From contig NC_087106.1 of assembly GCF_963855985.1 (NCBI RefSeq), positions 6,741,001-6,805,000 of the forward strand: DNA of 64,000 nt. The letters run 5' to 3'. The notes under the pieces were generated by a model. The model searched no databases. It worked only from the letters and a program-made list of their open reading frames with translations, and was not told where the DNA came from. The DNA comes from Ostrinia nubilalis. Its lineage: Eukaryota; Arthropoda; Insecta; Lepidoptera; Crambidae. This document shows positions 32,608-44,100 of the stretch, one piece after another (positions within the stretch are counted from its first letter, which is position 1; each line of letters starts with the position of its first letter). A program made the position numbers and the translations under genes.

Positions 32608-33580
32608 CCTTCGGCAGGCAACACTTTTTTTGTATACGTAAAAGGCAACAGGGGTGACCAGTCACCCCACAAATATAATTTGAAATAAAATAGCTTTGTA
32701 ATGAAAAATCAAACTTATTAATGATTAGATCTATTACTTTGTTTCATTATAAAACTAAAAATGCTTTCATTAAACAGTTTATATATTTTTAATAAATTAA
32801 TTTTAACATAAAGCACAGTTATAGCAAATATCTTTTCGATTTTCAGGGCATAAGGGTAGTTGACATTTTATACGAGATGTCATAACTTTTTTGTTCAGTT
32901 TTCTTTGACACAGCACTCACCTTGCCTGCTTCTATAACTTTGCTGAAGGTGCACTCTCAGGAGGTCCCTAGTTCATAAATTTAGAATGCCATGTGTAATT
33001 GCTCTATAATTCTCGCATCTCTCGCAAGAGTTACTATATTTCGTCGAGGTGTTTGACTACAAGGTGATGAAACCAAGAAGACCAAACATGTCTTTTCTTA
33101 CATAGTAGCACATTTTTTTTGAATTGTGCTAGTAGGACGTCATCGTCGTAACAATTTTCGCTATTGGAAATAAAGTATTCCTCCCCCGACTGATCTGAGA
33201 TTATTGTCTTCAATTTTAGAAATCTTATTATCATCTGAGCAGCGTTTATCATAGGAATTGACATCAGCAAGACCATGAAAGTATTTTTCGATTTGATCAT
33301 CCGAAAACAAAGCCATTTTTACTCCAAAACCAACCATTTACTTTAGCAACACGAAAAAATAAAGTATACGTAAAAGGCAACAGGGGTGATGAGTCACCCC
33401 AGCAGTGTCAAAATATCAAAAACATAAACCTAACGCGATATGTTGACGCATGCGACTGATAGCTTTCCCGCCAATTAGAGAATAAACCAAACGACAGAAA
33501 GACACCACAACTGCAACTAAACGTATGAAGACTTTTTTGTACTAGTGGGGTGACTGGTCACCCCTGTTGCCTTCCGAAGG
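32608..33580 (-). mobile_element. piggyBac-like deletion derivative in a TTAA site
   Basis: TTAA duplications at 32604-32607 and 33581-33584 flank the termini CCTTCGGCAGGCAAC and GTTGCCTTCCGAAGG. Subterminal repeats contain the palindrome GGGGTGACCAGTCACCCC at 32651, with variants at 33383 and 33547. The remains of a transposase gene run on the minus strand between 33316 and 32803. At 973 bp it is far shorter than autonomous piggyBac elements. Confidence 0.9.
32803..33316 (-). pseudogene. Internally deleted piggyBac-like transposase
   Basis: The reading starts MALFSDDQIEKYFHGLADVN, the acidic N-terminus usual for piggyBac transposases, and soon meets a stop. The other end reads KCQLPLCPENRKDICYNCAL then C and TAA, the cysteine-rich zinc-ribbon end of the family. 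The catalytic DDD domain between them is missing. So both coding ends of a former gene are kept and the core is lost. Confidence 0.8.
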
Positions 33581-34100
33581 TTAACATAGGCATATAAATG
33601 GTATGGTGATGTCAGAATTTGGATATCATCATTTTAATTTTTTTAATTGTCATACAAAATAAATTTTATAAAATCAGATTTGTATGAAAAATAAAATAAT
33701 TAAAATGAAGATATCAATTTTCTGACTTCACCATACCATTTATATGACCATGTTAACATGGGCTAGTGTCGGCTCATATACCCATTTACCTAACACCCTG
33801 TATAACAAAGTTCTTAAAAAAATCTTAAAAGCTATTGGCCACAATATTGGCTCTGTGCACGATTACAGCGCCAACTAGCGTCCACAACGTTGTGGGCTCT
33901 GTCACATTGACATTTAGGTCGTTTATTTGTGAAAAAATATCGAAATGAAAACATAATTAACAAATATTTTCAACTAATAAATTGTTGTGATACCACGATT
34001 TGGGTGGAAAAAAGGTTTTGAAATCATTTTGGTCATTCAAATCAAATGAGGTAAGTCCAAAAAGTGTGTTTAATTTTGATTGTGTCAGGGTTTGTTTATA

Positions 34101-34839
34101 GCCTGACCAGGAACATAAAAACCCTGGCATAGAGGCGCGTCAATTGCATTTGATAGTGCAACACTGAGTACAGTCGTACCTGTGTTAAATTAATAGGCTA
34201 ACTTTATGTATCAGGATTTAGGATTACGGGCTAATAATTTGATATTTTCATAAATTAACGAAAAAATATTATTATAGGTAACCTGGTTTAAATAAATTAA
34301 ATGAAACCATCAATCGAGCTAGGAGGATTTATTTTATTATTCATCAATAATCAAATTCAGAACTTGAATATTCAACTGCAATGTCTGCTCATGAACGCTT
34401 CAAACTCGGTACTTCATTCCCAATTCCATAAAATTCAACACTTAGAAAGTGACAAAAAAAATTAAAATAGGTAGTTGAAACAAACCACAGCTAATTTTCA
34501 TAGTGGACTGTACTATACGATAAACATGTCAGTCAATTTGACAACCTTTGACGGAAACATTATTCAATGAAAATATTGTCCGAACCCTTAGTATTTCTCT
34601 TCGACAAATACTTTAACACATTGTGAACCACTTTTCTTTCACGACTATAAAAAGATTTTAGCAATTTAATTCACAAAATCAATTGCGCACATTTAAAAAG
34701 TTTGTTTACACTTTGACAGCAATAGACTGACATGCAAGGTGACATGTCAATGAAGTTTTCAGTTACTGTTGCCATTAAAAGAAATTAGTACCATTAGTTT
34801 TCCGCAACATGGCGAGGGTTTTTATGTTCCTGGTCAGGC
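34101..34839. mobile_element. 739-bp nonautonomous DNA element
   Basis: Inverted termini of about 30 bp (GCCTGACCAGGAACATAAAA at the left, its inverse at the right) are flanked by TA on both sides. The interior is AT-rich and non-coding. Confidence 0.85.
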
Positions 34840-34841
34840 TA

Positions 34842-36110
34842 TACTTCATTTATAATTGTAGTTTTACAGTAAAACAAACAAAAAGAAAAAGCTATTTTAA
34901 CGGTTTCATTATAACAGTAAATATATTTAAATGTTCCTGTGTCGCTAGTAATAAATTAAATATCGTTTTCAGATCGAAATGAGTAAGTATTGTTTTGAAG
35001 ACCGGGTTTGTGAGTTTTACAATATCAAATTCCAACCACAAACCGTATTTTAAGGAAAGTTGTTGGTATTGGCTGGACAAGTCCGAGATGTAGAAGAATT
35101 AAGAACAAAACAAGGGCAGAGTTCAATAATTCACGCTCTCATCATAAGGCAAACATCTGTGCACAACAACTACTGTGACTCATTTTTGTACTACCACGTT
35201 GTATAGTCTAGTTATTTCCAAATTGTAAACGGCTATTAAACCAGCCCTATCGAAATACAGTCCACTCTTTTATTTAAGTTCCCAGTAGGACCCTTTTCAT
35301 GCGATTAGTTAATGATATTAAAATGTATTATGTAGAATCGCTTTGCCATTGACAGATAAATCTGATGACAGAGCTTACATTATTTCTACTTTTGACCACC
35401 ATGAGCGCTGCGATCGATTATGTTACCCCCACCTAGTACTTCGCACCCAGCGAATACAGTCAAGTCAACCGTAGGCACATTACACGTATATTTGTTTTGT
35501 TATTATTAAAAATTGCATTAATATATGTATATTAATAAGATGCCATGTTAAGCTTCATTTGCCGTCATTTTAACAATGTATGACATCAGTTATGGATTAT
35601 ACGCTTGTTTGTGGTTATCAGTGTCCAATCGATAGAAAATAGAGATTATTAGAGATGGATCAGTATGGTGACTTCAATTGATCCAATTGGATCATTAGAC
35701 CCACAATCGGTGGTAAATCTGTGGTGTGACGTCACGGATTGATCCACGCCATGGATTCGCACGTGACTACATGTGTAGTGCGTGGCAAAAAAAAGTAGAT
35801 ATTTCTATGTAGGTATTTGTATACCTATGTATATTTTTCAAATCTAGTGAAAATGGTAGGCAATATTAAAAAACTAAGGTTGTAACGCTGGATCTCTTCC
35901 AAAAATGTCACAGTTTGGTTCAATTTCTTAGCAAGTTCAAAAGTTTTGTTCATAATTTTATTGTATGTACAGGTGCAGGAATAATCACATTTTGAAAACA
36001 CTGTTAATTAATTAATACCCTTGTACCTACCAAGTTGTATTGTGTACTTTGCTACTTACCAGTGAGATTAAATTTAGTAGGTATCTGCTAGAGAAAAAAT
36101 ATAGCCAAAA
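34842..36110. other. No gene recognised
   Basis: A patch with TTGATCCAATTGGATCATTA (about 35678-35697) and GTGTGACGTCACGG looks repeat-derived, but I cannot assign it. Confidence 0.3.
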
Positions 36111-36357
36111 AGGATAGTGCCAGGGTTTGGACCAAGTGTTGCCCAGAATCAAACCATAGTGCATTTTGTTCCGCAGGCCTATACTAATGTGTAAACCGAA
36201 GCGCACTGAAATCTATCCCTGGAGTTAAGAGAAAAAAAGAGTTTTGTTTTGAATTATTTACTTACAAAATATCATAGGCCTGAGGAGCAAAATGCACTAT
36301 GTTTTCAATCTGGGCTGCACTTGGTCCAACTTCCATACATGGATTGGCACTGTCCTT
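36111..36357. mobile_element. Fold-back MITE of about 247 bp
   Basis: The left arm AGTGCCAGGGTTTGGACCAA ... CATAGTGCATTTTGTTCC is repeated inverted at the right (GAGCAAAATGCACTATG ... TTGGTCCAAC ... GGCACTGTCC). The arms include unequal insertions. Confidence 0.8.
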
Positions 36358-37889
36358 TACCCTCAACTTTCTAATAGTGTCCGAATAACCTTGCCAGCAA
36401 GTGCACTCGCATTGTAACGTACCAGAGCGTCACATATCCCATTATCTACGGCTGACAATAATTCGCTGCACACTGCACAATTTTCTGAATTTGTCTCCGC
36501 TTGTCACTGGACAGGTTTATGCAATATAGAGATTTTTTCCTTATTGCCATAAAATGTATATTCATGTTTAGTAAAAATCCAGTTCTATGCGTGGTGGTGA
36601 TTAATATAGGTTTTTAGAGTTCAGAAAAGATTTAATCTTCTTTACTGTTAGGTACTTTGTCGTAATTTAATTAATTGTAGGAATTGTGTAGGCCTATCAG
36701 TGTTTAAGGGAATAAAACTAAGAAAGGTTCTCATAGACGCTAATACTTTGCTAATACGCAATAGCTACGCGTAACAATAAACCTATTACCACAAGATTAA
36801 ATAAATCTATCACACATTCGGGATTTACCTACCACCTTTAAGAACAAAATATTAGAGTGACTCTCAGACGAGTGAAAGTGATATTCAGAATGATTTCAGG
36901 AGGAATGTTACAAAGCACATTGCATTGCATGCGCCTTTTCTTTTCTAAAATAATTTCTTGCTTCCCTTCTACACACCCTCGCCCTCGTCCACATATCGAT
37001 CGGATCGGATCTAGTTGCGCAAACGACTACAATCACGGCACTTATTGTCGCATGCGCCGTCATGTGATTACGCGACGATCACCGTACGTGAGTCGTACGT
37101 GATTTGATTTCGCGAAATTGTTTCGATTCGCAATAGATAAAGAACTTTAATGTCTGTGAGAACCGACACGATGAGAAAAGGCACATACTTAAAGATGACA
37201 CGACGTACATTTTATCACATATTCTTGCTATGCATCCTAAGTTTTTAAATTGCATACTCAAAAGAGTTATTTACGGAGTATAATGTAATAAAATAAAAGC
37301 TCAAAGTTAATGAAGCTAAAACTTTCTTATCCTTGATTTCAGTAACAGAACGTAGTTGTAAGTACTGACCAAAACCTTAAGTAAGAATATCTAAAATATT
37401 TAAAGTGTTTGCGAAAAATCAAACCTTTAAAAATTTATTAGTTTGATTTCTTTCTGACTGAAAATGTTACCTCAAAGTTATGCATTGACAGCCCGTAGTA
37501 AGTTTAGGTCATATTAATTGGTAATCTTACTTTTTCAAATCAAAAAGTTTGTAAATACCTAGGTACTTATCAATAAATCTATTCAATACTGCAAACTAAC
37601 CAAAGCTTTCAACCACTCATCTAACCGTCCGAGCATTGCGTTAACTTATCAAACTTAGGAAGCTTACAAACGCCGGCTCGTTATATTGTTTCTATGCATT
37701 ATCCAGTTTATTTGTTCTATGCCATCCAATCTCACGATACAGCATACAATTACAAATCAGCCTCCCATGGCACAAGTTATTAAACATTACATTCTAAGCG
37801 CGCGTTTTACAGACAATTTAGTTGAACAAATTATAACGGTGCGGTCTAAGGTATGGGATAGAGCGTTATTTGGATACTTAGAAATGTAT
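36358..37889. other. No gene recognised
   Basis: A CG-richer segment (about 36965-37110) with CGATCGGATCGGATC and repeats of CGTACGTGA could be regulatory. No exon found. Confidence 0.3.
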
Positions 37890-37897
37890 GCCTAATC

Positions 37898-38072
37898 GAA
37901 GGTTTTCCAAACTATGGGTGGCGAGCAAACATTGAGTGGGCCCTACCTGTAGAACGACACACCACCCTACCAATCCAACCGCTGGGAAGCGGGCGAAATT
38001 TCCTACAGGTGGACCCGAGTTTGGGAACTTGTATTAGATGAGTCGTAGCCCAGACAACTTTGGGAACCACTG
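37898..38072. mobile_element. hAT MITE of 175 bp with 8-bp target duplication
   Basis: GCCTAATC is duplicated at 37890-37897 and 38073-38080. The right terminus reads CAGTGGTTCCCAAAG on the minus strand; the left end (GAAGGTTTTCCAAACTATGG) is a decayed version. Confidence 0.85.
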
Positions 38073-38087
38073 GCCTAATCTATTAAT

Positions 38088-38212
38088 GCCCGTATTCACA
38101 AACAATACTATGAGGTCTCACCCCTATGGAGTGGATGCACAAGGTGACACACCAAACAATCACAGAGCTCTATTCAACTGCTTTTGCTGCTGCATCGTTT
38201 GTGAATACGGGT
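38088..38212. mobile_element. GCCCGTATTCACAAAC MITE, copy B
   Basis: The same inverted termini as the 25950 copy. It sits 8 bp beyond the target duplication of the hAT MITE at 37898-38072. Confidence 0.88.
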
Positions 38213-38397
38213 GTAAAAGGCAAAAGAAAAAGCTTCTTAATCGACATAGGTACACCTGAGCATAAATATTCAGAGTAAAATAAAGCAAACCGGTTTTTTC
38301 CTTGTGTAAAGTTTTCAGTGTCCTAGAGAAGTTTCATGTCACGTGGAAACATCAAGTCCTCTGTACCTGAAATAAATATCTTTGGTACTTTTTGTAC

Positions 38398-38575
38398 AAC
38401 CAAAAGATGTCTACTACTGGACAGAAATCCTCCAAGGATTTCCACAACGTCCGGTCTTGCGCTGTCTGCATTCAGGCTCTTCTCGCAATTTTCAACAGGT
38501 ACTTATACTTAGTCGCACTCGTGAACTTTTCTGTCCCATCGGCCATTAGCCCTACGAGCTATGCGCCAAACAAAA
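38398..38575 (-). mobile_element. Diverged RTE 3' fragment
   Basis: GATGTCTACTACTGGACAGA, TTTCCACAACGTCCGGTCTT and CCTACGAGCTATGCGCC track the 46554 element with many changes. Confidence 0.7.
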
Positions 38576-40341
38576 TAGACCTTTGGTGAAGATTATAATC
38601 TTAATATTACGATAGAGTATTCTTATTCCTTTTTACATTAAAATCCGCTAACCGCTCCCTCCTAAGCGCCCGCCCACCGCTCGCAGCATAACCACAGTTG
38701 CGCGGGCGCAACGCAGCGGGGCGCGATCTCTGACAGTAACAGACACACGGTTAACCTTTAGATTGAGATGTGAACCGCGGTATAATGGCCTCTTGTATAT
38801 GCATAGTAATAACAAGTAAATACCCGCCTGATAGATATATCCTTCGCGTTAGATTCAACAATAAAAAACTGAGACAAGTGTGTTGGGAGCTTGTAATTGG
38901 ATTCCATAGTGCAATATTGTTGGCTACAATAAAGGAATAACATTATTTTCTAGTTACGTGGAAAGGAAGGATCTAATTTGCAGTTGGAATAGGACTGAAG
39001 TAGAAAATATTGGTAATTAAAATTTGTTTATTGTCAACTATTTGAATTAAATAATTTGTTTGAAGACTTGGGTTGCATTGGTCTCTTCGCGAGAACCCAG
39101 AAAAAAGTATTTCATTACTATTGACAACATTATGTAACGATGCCTGTGAAATGATTGTTGTTGGTAAATCTTTAAAAATAAATAAATTAATAAACGTTAA
39201 TTGATATTAAAATTCCAGTTAGTAAAATTAGATAATGTTTAGAAGCAACTCATAGGTAATGTTTAGAACTACGCAGTTCTAAACATTACCTATGAGTTGC
39301 AAAACAGATTATTTTATACGCATAAAGCACATCTAGTTATAGCAACTACTAATGTAGGGATTTCGAGGGACTGCGTCTGATTTTATAGATATTAAGAGTT
39401 ATAATATTTCCTACGCAAAAATATCACAAAGCAACTTGACCGCTAACAAGACAAGAGAAACAAGTCGATCAGAAAGCCTGACCCAAATAATTAGACTGGC
39501 CAAGATATAAAGCATCTTTCAAAAAATATTTATGAACAAATCCTTTCGGGTGGTCATTGTGAATGAGGTCCTATGCAAGTGACGCTATACTGCGCTATAG
39601 CACAGAATAATAATAAGTACTGCTATAGTAACACTATTGCTATGCTCTGAAAAGCCGAAATAAACCCAACTATCACTGGTCTATTTTTAGTTAGATTATT
39701 TTCAGTGGTTTCCATATTATTACAAGCTACCTTTCTGTTTGTTTGTTTATTTTGATGAATAAAGTCTATAAAAACTGATAAAACTAATTTTATTTTCACA
39801 ACTAGGCTTTTAAAAAGCACTTTTGTAAACATAGCAGCAGTACCAATATTATTTACAACGTAACTATTTTTTGGTGTGATTTCTTGTGATGAATTAATTG
39901 AAAATAATAGTGACCTACTTGTTTATTTATTTACTTGTTGATTCATTATTCCTCTCTCTTTCTGCTTATTGTTCTATAGCAGCTTTCGCCTAGCTCCTTG
40001 TGGTATGAATACAGCTTTAGCCGGGGCAGGTGGCGTTAATTTAAGACTCACAATATCGACGTATAAATTATAATCACTTCATACTCGACAGTAACGTGGA
40101 CAGATATTAACAACGCCCATGTGTTAATGCTGATGTTAATTGTACTGTTAAGTTTGTTGCAAAGTCGCACGTATTAAGATGACACAAGGTGCCAGAGACT
40201 AGCTTGATTTGCTGTCATCTGTAAATAGTGTTTTACTGATGAAAATCAACAGTTTGAACATTTGTTGCAACATACCACCATTGCAAATGAAAACAATGCT
40301 TTAATAATTGTAAAATAACTAATACTTTTATGAAAGAAAGC
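38576..40341. other. No gene recognised
   Basis: GC-rich patch at 38650-38730 including GTTGCGCGGGCGCAAC; perfect hairpin at 39245; otherwise AT-rich. Confidence 0.3.
39245..39300. repeat. Perfect 26-bp inverted repeat with 4-base loop
   Basis: The left arm 39245-39270 begins GCAACTCATAGGTAATG and the right arm 39275-39300 is its exact inverse; the loop is ACGC. Confidence 0.95.
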
Positions 40342-40480
40342 TGACCCAGCGAACTTCGTACCGCCTTTGTTCATCAAAAATAATGTAAGATTCTAATGGT
40401 GAAAGAATTTTTCAAATCTTTCAGTAGTTTTAGACCCTAATCAATACAAAAAAACAAGCAAATCTCTCCTGATAAGTGTA
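40342..40480 (+). mobile_element. RTE-type 3' fragment
   Basis: AGCTGACCCAGCGAACTTCG followed by TTTTTCAAATCTTTCAGTAG is the style of a lepidopteran LINE/SINE end. It is diverged. Confidence 0.55.
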
Positions 40481-40710
40481 TGTATATATGTATATTAAGA
40501 CTTCTAGTCACTTTCCTTCATTTTTTACTGACTAACCATTCAAATGCTATATTTCATCAGAAGTACATTCTCTTGGCTCTACCAAGATTCGAACACTTGT
40601 TAATTTTCGTCCTAATAAATTCAGCATATTTTCCGAATCGCCAATGAGTAAGGACGTACGGACAGAGCGATTTGCGAGCGAGCACCACGTCGTAACTTCC
40701 TATAACATTT

Positions 40711-40738
40711 GAAAGAAAGAAAGAAAGAAAGAAAGAAA
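40711..40738. repeat. GAAA microsatellite forming the LINE 3' tail
   Basis: Seven near-perfect GAAA units, TTTC on the element strand, end the LINE. CR1-type elements usually end in short tandem repeats rather than poly(A). Confidence 0.85.
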
Positions 40739-40983
40739 ATATTTTATTTGGCCCAACATATTAAATTATTACAGTATACAGTTTACAATACTTGCACATT
40801 TGTGGACCAAAATGGCATCCGCTCAGCATTGTGTCCTGCTCTGAGGTAGACCCAGAACAGGACGCTGTTATTCTGCGGAGGCCACTTTTTTAAAAGAGCG
40901 TCACATTGGACGCCATAAACATTGGCATTTTTATTTTAAAATTATATAAACTTATACAAAACTTCAACGATTACATAAATTTG

Positions 40984-41085
40984 TAGGTGTGTGTGCTAGC
41001 TGTGTGTGTTAGGTGTGTGTGTTAGGTGTATATGTTAGGTGTGTGTGTTGGGTGTATATGGCTTGTGTGTGTGTCAACAGAAAGT
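40984..41085. repeat. GT-rich minisatellite in the LINE 3' region
   Basis: Imperfect units of about 11 bp (GTGTGTGTTAG) repeat along the plus strand between the ORF2 stop and the element's 3' end. Some units read GTATATGTTAG. Confidence 0.8.
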
Positions 41086-41144
41086 GCTAGATGTGTCAAA
41101 AAGTTATGTTTGTGTAATAAAGGGAAGAGATGCAGAACAACTAC

Positions 41145-44100
41145 TCAGGCAATAGACATTTGTTCGTCTAATAGAAATTTCTTTAAATTACGTTTGAAAG
41201 TAGCATTTGATTTGGAGTTTCGAATTGGCGGCGGTAAGTTATTCCAACATTTCGTGGCAGAATATCGAAAGCTGCCACGAAAAGCAGCTGTTCTGTGCTC
41301 TGGGCACATAAGGCGAGAGGCGATCCTTATTTTACGCTGAGCAACTCTCAGTTTAGAGAACAAGTATGAAGGCTCCTGTTTGTTGATGACTTCAAAAAGC
41401 AATGAAGCAAAGTGCAGTTTTTGTCTAGCGGCCATGTTCAAAAGTCTGTTACGGTTCAGAAACGGAGTAACATGTGAACGTGGAGGTATTGGAAAACAGA
41501 ACCGCGCACAAGCATTCTGAATACGTTGAATCACTTTCCTTGTCCGTGCTAACAAACATCCACCAAAAACAGTGTCACAATAATTGAGTTTTGAAAGGAC
41601 GAGTGACTCACATAAGCTAACTCTTGTCTCTATATCGATGTATTTGCGGATTCTATATAAAACTTTGAGCCTATAAAAACAATTTTTCATTATTTCCAGT
41701 ATGTGTCCTTCAAAAAGTAGCCTTCCATCCATAAGTAAACCCAGATTGCGAGCTTGTACTACTTGTTCCAAACATGCACCCATCATAGAGACACGTGGAC
41801 TTTTGGCAGAAACTGCCGCGATACCACTTTTGGAACCTAAGATTATATATTTTGATTTATTTGGATTTAAAACTAAGTTGTGCCTATCGCTCCACAGGCT
41901 AACACGATTCAAATCTTCATTTAATTTAACTATAGCAGAGGAAGTTGATTCAGGTTTAAATGAGATGTATATCTGAAGATCATCGGCATATAGGTGATAT
42001 TTACAGTCTATTATATTCTTAGTGATATCGGCAGTATATAATATAAAAAGCAACGGACCCAAAATAGACCCCTGGGGGACGCCGCGGATCATACTAGCAG
42101 TGACAGAAGCTGATGTTGAGCCATCATCGTTTCGAGTTTCAACGTATTGAGTTCGTTCTGACAGGTAACTAGCAAACCATTTTAGAGCTGGGGGATCAAA
42201 ACCATAGTATGCTAGTTTAGCTAGAAGGACTGTTGGATTAATCGTGTCAAAGGCGCGTGAATAATCGAGTAGTACCAGAATAGTACTTTCTCCAATGTCT
42301 TGCGCTGCCAGTATGTCATCCACAACATCCAGGAGCGCTGTTGAAGTGCTGCGACGTTTTCTAAAGCCTGACTGTTTTTCTGGTAGTACTTTATTACTTT
42401 CTAGGAATTCGGTCATTTGCATACAAATGGCCCTTTCGACAATCTTGGATATAAACGGGAGAATACTGATGGGGCGCAGATCTTTGTGCTCGTCGGGGTG
42501 TCTGGTTTTAGGTATAGGCCGCACGATAGCTATTTTCCACTGTTCCGGAAACACGCCAGTTTTGATAGAGTTATTAACTATGGCGGTGATGGCTGACAAG
42601 GTACGTGGCAAAGTGAGCATGATCATATTCCTTGTAATACCGTCAACTCCTTGCGCATTTGTTTTTATAGTTTTAATAATGCTACTCACTTCCGCCTCCG
42701 TCACAGGTTTAAGCGAAAACAAGGCCGTACTATATTTACTAGATTTAAGGTCATTTAGCAGAGAAGTGTCGGTGTCATTATTTCCGGGTATATTCAAAAA
42801 CGTTTGATTAATTGTGTCAGGGTTATTTAAGTGCGAGGGTAATATGAACTCTTTCTTCTTAAAGTCTACAACATCTCTTTTTATATGTTTCCATAAAGTT
42901 TGGGGATCATTTGAGCATGAATGTATGTATTTGTTAAAGTACGCCGTCTTTTCACTGTGAATTGCTGACTTTACGATAGCCTTTAACTCTCGGTAATATT
43001 TTTTATGAATTTCCAAATTTGTTGATTTACTCCTAGCATGAGCCTTATCTCGCAACTTCATCATTTCTTTAATTGTGTATGTTATCCATGGATGTGAATG
43101 ATTTTTTATGTAGATTCGTTTAACTGGAGCATGCCTATTAAATAACTGTGTAATTTTATCATTAAAGAACCTCAACATAACATTTACATCGTCCGATTCA
43201 AAATCGTTCCATGAAATAGAGTTCAGATCATCATTAAACAGTTCAAAATTTATATCTTTCAGAGGCCTGTATATGATCCATTTAGGAGGCGGTTTGTCTT
43301 TTTTAATATTTAATTTGAAAGTGATTAAAGCGTGACTACTAAGATCTGGTATATGGTTTACTGATAATTGAGAAATTAGGAAATCAGAGCATACGACATC
43401 TATAAGTGTTTCACTATGCTCTGTAAAATGAGTTGGTTGATTTACATACTGATTCAGATTCATATAACTCAAAAAATCTAGGAGTTTTTTCGTTTGTACA
43501 TCTTGAGTATTTAAAATATTAATGTTAAAGTCCCCCAATAATAGTATTTTATCATATTTCCCAAGAGACGAGATAGATTCACTTAAAGCATCTATAAAAG
43601 TATCAATGTTTAGCCACGGCGGGCGGTATGCCGTGCCAATCGCCAGTTTGATGCCGCTTAAATTAAGGCCTAGCCACATTTGTTCCACAGATAATGGGGA
43701 AGGGTGATGTATCATCCGCGCGTTAATACCATTTTTGATGTAAAACCCCACGCCACCACCGCGAGAACGAACAGTCGACGGGCGCGGCACATGCCGCAGA
43801 CGGTAGCCTGGGGGTGCAGGCGCGCGGCCCTCCTCACCAGCTCTCAGCCAGGTCTCGTTGATGGCCAGAATGTCCACATCATGATGATCTAAAGCTACTA
43901 AGAATTCTTCGTGTTTTGTGCCAAGAGATCCCGGATTTAAGAGACCCACTGATAACTTTTTATATTTTAAAAATTGAATGACAAACGAGTAAACCATCTC
44001 AACATATTTACAATTACATAAAAACCTCCGGAGTAGTGTCATATGACGCCTATTTATATTTACAAGTTTTAGAATAATAACTAAATGAGCTAGACTTTCG

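Larger units (their letters stand above)
32560..33800. mobile_element. Palindromic MITE interrupted by a piggyBac-like insertion
   Basis: The termini CAGGGTGTTAGGTAAATGGG and their inverse lie next to TA dinucleotides at 32558-32559 and 33801-33802. Removing the insert leaves a nearly perfect palindrome of about 264 bp, typical of a Tc1/mariner-dependent fold-back MITE. Confidence 0.9.

Noticed and set aside
36965..37110. CG-richer block as a promoter
   Set aside because: No downstream exon or core promoter motif could be tied to it.
42295..42807. 170-residue plus-strand ORF
   Set aside because: Shadow of LINE ORF2 on the opposite strand.
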